Assembly: GCF_017468685.1 (NCBI RefSeq)
Contig: NZ_JAFUHT010000031.1
Coordinates: 1-64,000, forward strand
Direction of reading: 5' to 3'
Length of the DNA stretch: 64,000 nucleotides
Source of the DNA: Methanobrevibacter sp.
GTDB taxonomy: Archaea; Methanobacteriota; Methanobacteria; Methanobacteriales; Methanobacteriaceae
Position numbers and translations under genes: made by a program. How positions within the stretch are numbered: the first letter of the stretch is position 1; each line of letters starts with the position of its first letter. The notes beneath the pieces are model-generated. The model had not been told where the DNA came from, did no database searches, and saw only the letters and a list, made by a program, of their open reading frames with translations. Of the stretch, positions 1-6,549 are shown one piece after another.

Positions 1-132
1 ACAATCATCATCAGTACAAACATCTACTTTTTCATGCTCATGCTCATCATGACAACCACAATCATCATCAGTACAAACATCTACTTTTTCATGCTCATGC
101 TCGTGATCATGCTCATGCTCATCATGACAACC
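1..132 (-). repeat. 57-nt in-frame tandem repeat
   Basis: Bases 1-57 recur at 58-132 almost exactly, except that the second copy carries 18 extra bases coding for more His/Glu residues. A degenerate third copy starts near 133. The repeats are in frame with the His/Cys-rich protein and encode its metal-binding units. The array may continue beyond the left edge. Confidence 0.8.
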
Positions 133-465
133 ACAATCAGGGTCAGAGCAGGTATCTTTTTCTTCATGCTCATGGTCGTGGTGATGATGGTCATGATCGT
201 GGTCGTGATCATGGTCATCTGCACAATCTGGGCATCCGCAAATGTTTATGTCAACATCTTCATCGTAGTCTATCTCTTCTCTGTGATCATACACACTTAA
301 ATCTGCATTTTCTTGATAATCTTTAAGTAACTGTTTATCATAATGATTAGAATTTTCACAGTGAATCTCTTCACAATTTGGGTCAAAACAGATGTAATTG
401 TAATGTTCGGGGTTGTGACAGTTTTCATCTGCACAATCTGCATCATAGCATCTATTTTCTACCAT
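1..465 (-). CDS. His/Cys-rich metal-binding protein, C-terminus beyond the window
   Basis: The reading frame starts at the ATG at 465-463, behind a GGTGAT ribosome-binding site, and stays open to base 1. The visible 155 residues have a Cys-rich head with many Cys pairs spaced 4-5 apart. An acidic His-rich stretch of Asp-His and Glu-His runs follows, and then repeats of the type CTDDDCGCHDEHEHEKVDV. Such sequences bind Zn, Cd, Ni or Cu. It lies 18 nt downstream of an ArsR/CadC-like gene in the same direction, so it is probably co-transcribed and metal-induced. It may be a stand-alone metal-storage protein or the N-terminal extension of a heavy-metal P-type ATPase or efflux protein. The window ends before a membrane domain could appear. 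Confidence 0.75.
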   Translation of the reverse strand, partial: MVENRCYDADCADENCHNPEHYNYICFDPNCEEIHCENSNHYDKQLLKDYQENADLSVYDHREEIDYDEDVDINICGCPDCADDHDHDHDHDHHHHDHEHEEKDTCSDPDCGCHDEHEHDHEHEHEKVDVCTDDDCGCHDEHEHEKVDVCTDDDC

Positions 466-483
466 AGTATCACCAATTAAAAA

Positions 484-867
484 TTATTCTAATATATGTT
501 CTAAACCTACTTTGTAAATCATTTCAATGTGAAGGTCTGTAAGTGAGTATCTTGCCATTTTACCTTCTTTTTGATATTTGACTATGTTGTTTGCACGCAA
601 TATCCTGAGTTGATTTGAAACTGTTGTCTGGTTTAAATCTAGTGCTTCGCAGATATCGCATACGCATAAGTCTTCTACTGAAAGCAGGGAAATAATTTTT
701 AATCTTGTGGGATTACCGAATATTTTGAAGAATTCAGACAGCTCAGCGTATTCTTCCTGTGATGGCATGCGTCCTTTGACACGTTCTACCGCATCTTCAT
801 GAGGATTGCATACTTCACACATATCTTCATTAGTATTTTCAAGATTATTTTTTTCCATATTCATCAC
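484..867 (-). CDS. ArsR/SmtB-family metal-sensing repressor (CadC/CmtR-like)
   Basis: The 127 residues form a winged-helix ArsR fold. The region around residues 46-62 (FFKIFGNPTRLKIISLL) is typical of the family. It is followed by DLCVCDICEAL (67-77) and the recognition helix LNQTTVSNQLRILR. The Cys-x-Cys in DLCVCD is the alpha3 metal site of ArsR/CadC proteins. A second pair in the N-terminal arm (MCEVC, Cys17 and Cys20) matches the alpha3N Cd/Pb/Zn site of CadC. It is therefore probably a soft-metal-responsive repressor of itself and of the His/Cys-rich gene 18 nt downstream. Inverted repeats sit in its own promoter. The exact metal cannot be read from the sequence. Confidence 0.88.
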   Translation of the reverse strand: MMNMEKNNLENTNEDMCEVCNPHEDAVERVKGRMPSQEEYAELSEFFKIFGNPTRLKIISLLSVEDLCVCDICEALDLNQTTVSNQLRILRANNIVKYQKEGKMARYSLTDLHIEMIYKVGLEHILE

Positions 868-882
868 ATATATTATATATTT

Positions 883-939
883 ACATATTATGATATGTTT
901 ATGTATTTAAAGGTTTTCATATCATGATATTATGATATG
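883..939 (-). promoter_or_regulatory. Palindromic operators upstream of the ArsR gene
   Basis: Two inverted repeats lie just upstream of the repressor start. ACATAT-N4-ATATGT is at 883-898 and CATATCA-N8-TGATATG is at 918-939. Both contain the direct repeat TTATGATATGTT. ArsR-family repressors bind imperfect AT-rich dyads overlapping their promoter, so these are likely autoregulatory operators. The position supports this, but binding is inferred. Confidence 0.6.
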
Positions 940-965
940 TTAATTTAAAAAAATAAAGTAATTGA

Positions 966-1421
966 CTATGCCAAACCCATGTCAATTACATCTTCTCCCA
1001 AATATTTGACATTTTTAACAAGTATCACATCCCGAGGATACTCAGTATCCCCCAGTGAATGAGTTTCCAAAACATCACATTCAATATGCTCAATTATAGT
1101 CACATCTGTAACGTATTGGGAAGGAATTTTGCCTGCTTCATCAGCATCCATTATCACAAATGTTCCATTTCCACTGAAAACTTCTTTATCACCAAGTGAT
1201 TTCATCCAGTTCAAAGTATCATTGTCATAACCTTCATAATATGAGGCAGTTTCAATATCCTCAATGACATCACTTAACTCAATCGGCCCTTCAGAATACA
1301 CATCTAAAGTTGCAGAGGAAATATTGTTGTTGATTGGAGTTTCTTGAATATTATATACCATAACCAATGCCAAAACAGCTACAAGAACCATCACTATTGC
1401 AATAACACTTTTTCTAGCCAT
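966..1421 (-). CDS. Small secreted or membrane-anchored protein, function unknown
   Basis: The protein has 151 residues. One N-terminal hydrophobic segment (residues 4-23) acts as a signal peptide or membrane anchor, and an acidic extracytoplasmic domain follows. AAGAGGTG precedes the ATG. It starts 11 nt downstream of the C_GCAxxG_C_C gene and is probably in the same transcript. The outer domain ends in a region of mixed charged and hydrophobic stretches (VTDVTIIEHIECDVLETHSL). I recognise no family. Confidence 0.6.
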   Translation of the reverse strand: MARKSVIAIVMVLVAVLALVMVYNIQETPINNNISSATLDVYSEGPIELSDVIEDIETASYYEGYDNDTLNWMKSLGDKEVFSGNGTFVIMDADEAGKIPSQYVTDVTIIEHIECDVLETHSLGDTEYPRDVILVKNVKYLGEDVIDMGLA

Positions 1422-1432
1422 AAAAACACCTC

Positions 1433-1846
1433 TTAATGAATTATTTCATCAGTGATTTTAGCTGCTGATTCAACCATTTTTGGACAGAAATCCTTAAACA
1501 GATTATTGTCCTTTGCATACTTGACTCCTTCAGGAGTGTTTATATCACAATTCAGCAAATCACGACAGATGAAAGACTCATTTTCATTTTTAAACTCATT
1601 CAAAAATTTATCACAAACCTCATCACATTTAGCCTTACTGTCACCATATTTCAGGTCCAAAGCCATGAGCGCACCAGTACATTCTCCGCAAACTTCACCT
1701 TTTCGCATCCCACTTCCAAAACAGGCCCCAATTTTTAAAGCATGATTTTTAGAAAGTCCAAATTCTTCTGAAAATGCTGCAAAAACAGCCTGCGAACACA
1801 TGTAACCCTCATTAAATAGTTGAACTGATTCCTCAATTGAATTCAT
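1433..1846 (-). CDS. C_GCAxxG_C_C family redox protein
   Basis: The 137-residue protein carries the signature of this family: a first Cys in YMCSQAVFAAF (near residue 17), then GACFGSGMRKGEVCGECTGALMAL (residues 41-64), and further Cys residues in the C-terminal half (CDEVC, ICRDLLNC). Members are small cytosolic proteins with conserved Cys residues, thought to bind a metal or FeS cluster or to act in redox reactions, often beside oxidoreductases. The gene heads a two-gene unit with the secreted protein downstream. No Shine-Dalgarno is obvious before the ATG, so it may be leaderless. Confidence 0.85.
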   Translation of the reverse strand: MNSIEESVQLFNEGYMCSQAVFAAFSEEFGLSKNHALKIGACFGSGMRKGEVCGECTGALMALDLKYGDSKAKCDEVCDKFLNEFKNENESFICRDLLNCDINTPEGVKYAKDNNLFKDFCPKMVESAAKITDEIIH

Positions 1847-2322
1847 GATTAATTATTTTATTAATCTCATTAATTAATTTATTTAAATGAAAAATATTAT
1901 AACATTTAAAAAAAAACGATGAATTCAGTAAAAACCAATATATTGAGTATTTCCAATCCAATCCTTGAAAAATGCAGTGCAAAAATAGAAAATAATCTAA
2001 CTTTCCTTTAAATTCGTTATTTTACTAAAACAACTGACAGAAATTTTTAATCTATCGCCACAAAACAGAATCAGAAGAGAAATTATCTTAAAAAATGAGA
2101 TTGATTTAGACATATTTTTCTCTAAATTTTGTTTAACATGCTCACAGCATTTACAAATAAATTGCAATATTGATATGAACTTATTTTTATTAAATTCAAG
2201 CAAATATTGCTTTAAACTTGTTAAAAGTTTATATACTTTCAAAATAAAGAATAATATGTGCTAGTACAAGTTTAATTTAGATTTCATGAAATCTCAATAA
2301 AATAAATTTTGAGGTTAAATGT
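1847..2322. promoter_or_regulatory. Divergent intergenic region with the Rpn-gene promoter
   Basis: This stretch of 476 AT-rich bases separates divergent genes. A good archaeal TATA box, TTTATATAC, lies at 2228-2236 on the + strand and would serve the Rpn-like gene. A perfect 16-bp palindrome, AGATTTCATGAAATCT (2279-2294), falls in its predicted 5' leader and may be an operator or a hairpin. GAGGT at 2311-2315 is the ribosome-binding site. An 81-codon open frame on the minus strand (1997-2242) has no supporting evidence. Confidence 0.5.
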
Positions 2323-3213
2323 ATGATTTTAAGACCAACTGTACATCACCCCAATGATGTGACAATTAAATACCTGATTGATGTGATGCCCGAAAAGCTA
2401 CATCATCGATTAGGATTACCTGGAAAATTTGTCAAGAATTTTCCCCCTAATATAATCAAAAGAGACGGTAGCGAACGTGAAATGGATTGGTTAATGCTGG
2501 TTGAACCGGATAATGTGACATTATTTGAAAAAATATTAATCAATGTAGAGTTTCAATCCTCACTTGTGGATGAAGATAAAATAGAAGTTTTTGCAGACTA
2601 CAAAGACTATGCAAAAACTTACTATGGACTGCCGGTTCTTACAGTAGTTGTTATAACCAACGGATATGAAAATTCCAAAAAAGAATACATAAGAGTTACT
2701 TCAGATATTTTCAAACCATTCTATATCCACATGGACGAAACTGAAGTTATCGAAAGATTAAATAACATCAAAAATAATATAGATAACTTAAGTGATGATG
2801 AAGCAATTGATATGGTATTGCTTCCCATGTTTGCTTCAAAAAAACAAGCCTGTCATGTAACTGAAGAATTAGTGAAGTTATTTAGAAAAAACAAGTCCAT
2901 AATAGGAATATTTAGAAATGACATTGCTTTTGCATTATCTATAATGGTAAAAAAATATTTTGATTTAACAGATAAGGGAAAGGAGTTGCTAAAAATGATG
3001 GAACGGGAAGTAATTAATAACAGATTAAGAGAAGTAATTGATTTCGAAATCGATTACGAAAGAAAAGCTTTAAGAAAAGAACTAAAAGAAAAAGACGAAG
3101 AACTAACTAAAAAAAATAATGAACTATCTAAAAAAGATAGTGAATTAACTAAAAAAAATAATGAAAATAAAAAGTTAAAAGCCATACTTAATCAACACAA
3201 TATTGATTTTTAG
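2323..3213 (+). CDS. Rpn/PD-(D/E)XK nuclease-like protein with coiled-coil tail
   Basis: The protein has 296 residues. The N-terminal half looks like the Rpn / PD-(D/E)XK transposase-associated nuclease family. MDWLMLVEP supplies an Asp (Asp55), and ILINVEFQSS supplies the ExQ catalytic pair (Glu76, Gln78), as in other Rpn proteins. The middle is helical. The last 60 residues are a charged coiled coil built of 21-nt heptad units (EELTKKN, ELSKKDS, ELTKKNN). GAGGT precedes the ATG. Rpn proteins are DNases linked to recombination and phage defence. Here a strong internal start (position 2995) and a duplicated 3' end suggest that the C-terminal part is also made alone. The family assignment rests on motif recognition. 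Confidence 0.7.
   Translation: MILRPTVHHPNDVTIKYLIDVMPEKLHHRLGLPGKFVKNFPPNIIKRDGSEREMDWLMLVEPDNVTLFEKILINVEFQSSLVDEDKIEVFADYKDYAKTYYGLPVLTVVVITNGYENSKKEYIRVTSDIFKPFYIHMDETEVIERLNNIKNNIDNLSDDEAIDMVLLPMFASKKQACHVTEELVKLFRKNKSIIGIFRNDIAFALSIMVKKYFDLTDKGKELLKMMEREVINNRLREVIDFEIDYERKALRKELKEKDEELTKKNNELSKKDSELTKKNNENKKLKAILNQHNIDF
2995..3213 (+). CDS. Possible internal in-frame C-terminal product of the Rpn-like gene
   Basis: Inside the Rpn-like gene, GAAAGGAG at 2978-2985 lies 9 nt before ATG-ATG at 2995-3000, in frame with the main gene. This is a better ribosome-binding site than the gene's own. Initiation here would give a 72-residue coiled-coil protein lacking the nuclease domain. In E. coli Rpn genes, intragenic C-terminal products of this kind are known to act as antitoxins. 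That the archaeal gene does the same is inference. Confidence 0.45.
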   Translation: MMEREVINNRLREVIDFEIDYERKALRKELKEKDEELTKKNNELSKKDSELTKKNNENKKLKAILNQHNIDF

Positions 3214-3237
3214 TTAATTTACCTACATTCCTAACTG

Positions 3238-3504
3238 AAATATTTAGAAATGATATTGCATTTGCATTATCAATAATGGTAAAAAAAATATTTTGATTTA
3301 ACAGATAAGGGAAAGGAGTTGCTAAAAATGATGGAACGGGAAGTAATTAATAACAGCTTAAGAGAAGTAATTGATTTCGAAATCGATTACGAAAGAAAAG
3401 CTTTAAGAAAAGAACTAAAAGAAAAAGACGAAGAACTAACTAAAAAAAATAATGAAAATAAAAAGTTAAAAGCCATACTTAATCAACACAATATTGATTT
3501 TTAG
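3238..3504 (+). pseudogene. Tandem partial copy of the Rpn-like 3' end; stand-alone tail reading frame at 3328-3504
   Basis: From about 3238 the sequence repeats 2905-3213 of the preceding gene with few changes. The A-run after GGT is one base longer, which breaks the original frame. The coiled-coil part has lost 42 nt, equal to two 21-nt heptads. The internal ribosome-binding site (GAAAGGAG, 3311-3318) and ATG-ATG (3328) are kept, so a 58-residue tail-only protein ending at the same NQHNIDF can still be made. It is either a decaying duplication or a maintained stand-alone antitoxin-like copy. Confidence 0.75.
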
Positions 3505-3550
3505 TTAAATCAACTCTATTAAATTTATTTAAAAGAACATAACCCATACT

Positions 3551-3690
3551 ATTGGACAAGTTTTATTCTATACAACATAATAATTATGCAATTGGACATA
3601 TCCAATTTAATAGAACATGTTCCATTTAATGAAACATAAGGTAAATAATTATTTGATTGGACAGGTTCGATTCAATAGAACACATTTTCA
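3551..3690. repeat. Three degenerate ATTGGACA...AGAACA repeats in noncoding DNA
   Basis: The noncoding stretch 3505-3801 contains three related units of about 29 nt, starting at 3551, 3591 and 3656. Each begins ATTGGACA and continues as roughly GTTnnATTnAATAGAACA. The second contains the palindrome GAACATGTTC (3613-3622) and runs into a partial further copy. Spacing is irregular (40 and 65 nt), so this is not a CRISPR. No gene is visible here. Confidence 0.55.
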
Positions 3691-3801
3691 TGAAAAAATT
3701 TTCAAAATAATCTGAAAACAGATTTACATAAACCAAGTAAAAAAAGTTATTGAGTGCAAAAAAACACAAAAGCACACTTCCAAAACATTTAAATAGAATT
3801 A

Positions 3802-6060
3802 TCACTCAACATCCTTCAATGCTTCAACCATATTCAAATCATTAATCTTATCTGAAAACATTAAATTAACACCGATCGATATTGCAAAGGTTATAACAGC
3901 CACCAATAACAGATTGCCCCAAGTCAATGTCGCAACATAATAAAGAGAATCACCTGCAGCATTCATCATAAGAGTCATGAAATAAAAGCCCAATGGAATT
4001 CCCAAAAGATATCCAATTGCTGTAAAAATCACATTTTGTGTCAGCAATAGCTTTCTTAAGACATTTGTCTTAAAGCCCAGAACCTTAAGGGTTGCGATTT
4101 CCCTTTCCATTTCTGTAAATGACAATATGCCCAGATTATATAAAACCAGAATGGCCAATGCTCCAGCTACGAATGTGACCACGTAAACCATCATCATCAC
4201 TGCTGTTGTCATCTGATCCCAGCTTTCCTTCATATCATCAATGCTTGTAACGGACTTAATGGAATCATAATTCTCACCGAACTTGTCCTTTGTTACAATA
4301 TTGGTTGGAGTGAAGTTCAATCCCTCATCTTCAATAGTGTCCGGAGACATTATCAATCCCTGTGATATCGGTTCTGCATGAATCTGACCTATTTTAGATG
4401 TCACCCATTCATCACTTCCAACAATATGCCATCTGATCTTATCTCCAATGCCCAGATTGAATCTTTCGGCAAGTTTAGTGGAAATTGAAACATCCCCCTC
4501 ATCAATATCGATAGGATTTCTGCTGCTGTCAGTGTATGATATCAAATCAGTATCGTTTGAAACCAGAAGCGATGCCGTATCCTCCATATCATTTGCCTTA
4601 AGCTCAATGGACTGCTGCATGATGAAACTTCCGTCAGTGTAATTCATAATGTAATATAGTTCCAATGGATTAGCTTCACTTGAAAGCAATAATTTTGATT
4701 CATAATGTGTTATATCATCATATTCCCATGATTTCAGCTCATCCATACTGTCATTCATTCCGAATGCCGCAATCAATAATGCAACACAACCCATAACACC
4801 CACTATTGCCATTAAAGCTCTGAACTTATTTCTTCTTGCATCTCTCCAGTTCCAACGAATATTGAAGCTTAAACGATTCCAGATTCTTGATTTTTCAATT
4901 AATGATTTTGAAGATGCACTAGGTGCTTTAGGCCTTAAGGTATTGGCCGGATTTTCCTTTGAGATTCTTCTGCATGATAAATATGTTACAACAACAGAGG
5001 AGAGAACCATCAGTGCGGCAATGTATATGAAGCTCATGTCAAAGCCCGGATGCCAGCTTGGCATACTGTAGTTTGTAGCCATTGTAGGATAAAACATCTG
5101 AGGAATTATCATTGGCCCCATTATCACTCCTAAAATGGCACCTGCCAAAACCGGCCAGAAAGCATAAGATAGATAATGCAGAATAATAGTCTTATCTTTA
5201 AATCCAACTGCCTTTAAAATACCTATTTGAGTCCTCTGATGAGTTACGATTCTTGTCATTGTTGTCAGAAGTGTTAAAAATGTTACCAGAATGAATACTA
5301 TTGGGAAAACGTCCCCGATCATTTTGTGCTGTGCCATTTCATCAGAGAATTTCGAAACACTAATCTGGTCTTGTTTTTTGGTGAATGACAAATATTCAAT
5401 TGCATCATCCAATTTGTCTGTAAAATCATCATCTGAAGTGTCATACTTAACAAGCATGGTGTCGTATTTTAAATCCTCTGGATATGCCTTATATGACAGG
5501 TATGCAAAGCCCATCTGGGAAAAATCAGGTGTCAGAGATGATGGAGAAAGCTCATAAATATATTCCGGAGAGTACCCTATTCCCCTGATTTCTTTTGTAA
5601 ATTCAATATCATCAAACTCGAAAGTGATGTTGTCTCCAACTTCCAGGTCTCTTTCATCTGCAAAGCGTGCATCCAGCCAGACTCCAGAGGAATCTGATGG
5701 GTTGAAATCCTCACCTTCCGTTGTGTAGAATTTCGACAGGACTCCCTTTTCAACAAAGTGCAGCGTAATGTCGGGACTGTTTTCAAGGTCTGCCCGTGAC
5801 TGGACAACCAATTGCCTGTCAGTCTGTGTTGTAAATTCACTTATTTTTTCAACCGATGTATCATCAAAATCAGTATTGTAAATCCATCCATCAGCCATAT
5901 TGGTATCTGCATAGTACTCATCGGAAGTCTGCACTAACCCATAGTACTCAGCATAAATTCCAGTATATGCAAAAATACCTAAAAATGCCATTAGAAATAT
6001 TGCAATGAACTGTGTCTTGTTGATTTTAATATCCCTCAGCATTTTTTTAGATAAAGACAT
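3802..6060 (-). CDS. FtsX/MacB-type ABC transporter permease (copy 1)
   Basis: The protein has 752 residues. An N-terminal membrane helix (about 16-37) is followed by a large extracytoplasmic domain and a first FtsX block (about 250-370) with the coupling motif HQRTQIGILKAVGFKDKTI. A linker of the RWNWRDARRNKFRALM type comes next, then a second helix with an outer domain, and a C-terminal FtsX block (about 630-740) with FTEMEREIATLKVLGFKTNVLRKLL. This double-FtsX form is usual for archaeal and Gram-positive permeases that act with LolD/MacB-type ATPases on lipids, peptides or surface proteins. It is paralogous to the genes at 6550 and 8821 but separated from them by a small gene, so it may have its own promoter. 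No ATPase is adjacent, so it presumably shares the one at 11096. Confidence 0.88.
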   Translation of the reverse strand: MSLSKKMLRDIKINKTQFIAIFLMAFLGIFAYTGIYAEYYGLVQTSDEYYADTNMADGWIYNTDFDDTSVEKISEFTTQTDRQLVVQSRADLENSPDITLHFVEKGVLSKFYTTEGEDFNPSDSSGVWLDARFADERDLEVGDNITFEFDDIEFTKEIRGIGYSPEYIYELSPSSLTPDFSQMGFAYLSYKAYPEDLKYDTMLVKYDTSDDDFTDKLDDAIEYLSFTKKQDQISVSKFSDEMAQHKMIGDVFPIVFILVTFLTLLTTMTRIVTHQRTQIGILKAVGFKDKTIILHYLSYAFWPVLAGAILGVIMGPMIIPQMFYPTMATNYSMPSWHPGFDMSFIYIAALMVLSSVVVTYLSCRRISKENPANTLRPKAPSASSKSLIEKSRIWNRLSFNIRWNWRDARRNKFRALMAIVGVMGCVALLIAAFGMNDSMDELKSWEYDDITHYESKLLLSSEANPLELYYIMNYTDGSFIMQQSIELKANDMEDTASLLVSNDTDLISYTDSSRNPIDIDEGDVSISTKLAERFNLGIGDKIRWHIVGSDEWVTSKIGQIHAEPISQGLIMSPDTIEDEGLNFTPTNIVTKDKFGENYDSIKSVTSIDDMKESWDQMTTAVMMMVYVVTFVAGALAILVLYNLGILSFTEMEREIATLKVLGFKTNVLRKLLLTQNVIFTAIGYLLGIPLGFYFMTLMMNAAGDSLYYVATLTWGNLLLVAVITFAISIGVNLMFSDKINDLNMVEALKDVE

Positions 6061-6257
6061 AATATACTATTAGAAAAAGGACATATAAAAAACAATAAGT
6101 TGATTGATTTAAATAAGATTTGAATTAGAAAACTACTGAATGGTGAAACTTAATTTACATTAACATCACCAAATTAGCAATTATAAGTTATCTGAAAATA
6201 AGAATATATATGAAACGGTTGATTTAACTTCAAATATAAAAATATTTGATGTTAATG

Positions 6258-6479
6258 TTAGTACGAACAGATTAGTTCATTAAACAAATCAACTGTTTCA
6301 TCAACACTCATTTCAGCACACTCACTGACCTCTTCAAGATTTGCTTCCCAAAGAGAAAGCTTACCCATTGGAGTGACCAGAAACTTGAATTTATAGTTCC
6401 TTTTCACAAGGTCAGTTTTGAGCAAGGGATATTCGTTCAGCAAATCCATATATTTTAACTCAGCAGTTACTTCAACCAT
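6258..6479 (-). CDS. Small conserved-looking protein, function unknown
   Basis: The start is placed at the ATG at 6479, behind GGTGATATT, giving 73 residues. Longer in-frame alternatives lack a ribosome-binding site. The protein is acidic and probably a small helical/strand cytosolic domain (LLNEYPLLKTDLVKRNYKFKFLVTP). No signal peptide or membrane helix is present. It lies between FtsX permease copies 1 and 2 on the same strand. I do not recognise a family. Confidence 0.55.
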   Translation of the reverse strand: MVEVTAELKYMDLLNEYPLLKTDLVKRNYKFKFLVTPMGKLSLWEANLEEVSECAEMSVDETVDLFNELICSY

Positions 6480-6549
6480 AATATCACCTAATTTATAATT
6501 TGAAATGACTATTTTTAAAGGTTTTGTCACTTAATGAGTGTCAGAAAGG

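Noticed and set aside
34-300. Plus-strand reading frame of mostly Met, Ile and Val codons
   Set aside because: It is the antisense shadow of the His/Cys-rich repeats on the minus strand and has no ribosome-binding site.
1997-2242. 81-codon minus-strand frame in the 1847-2322 gap
   Set aside because: It overlaps the promoter of the Rpn-like gene, has biased low-complexity composition and no good ribosome-binding site.
3551-3690. Possible CRISPR array
   Set aside because: Only three diverged repeats, uneven spacing of 40 and 65 nt, and no cas genes.
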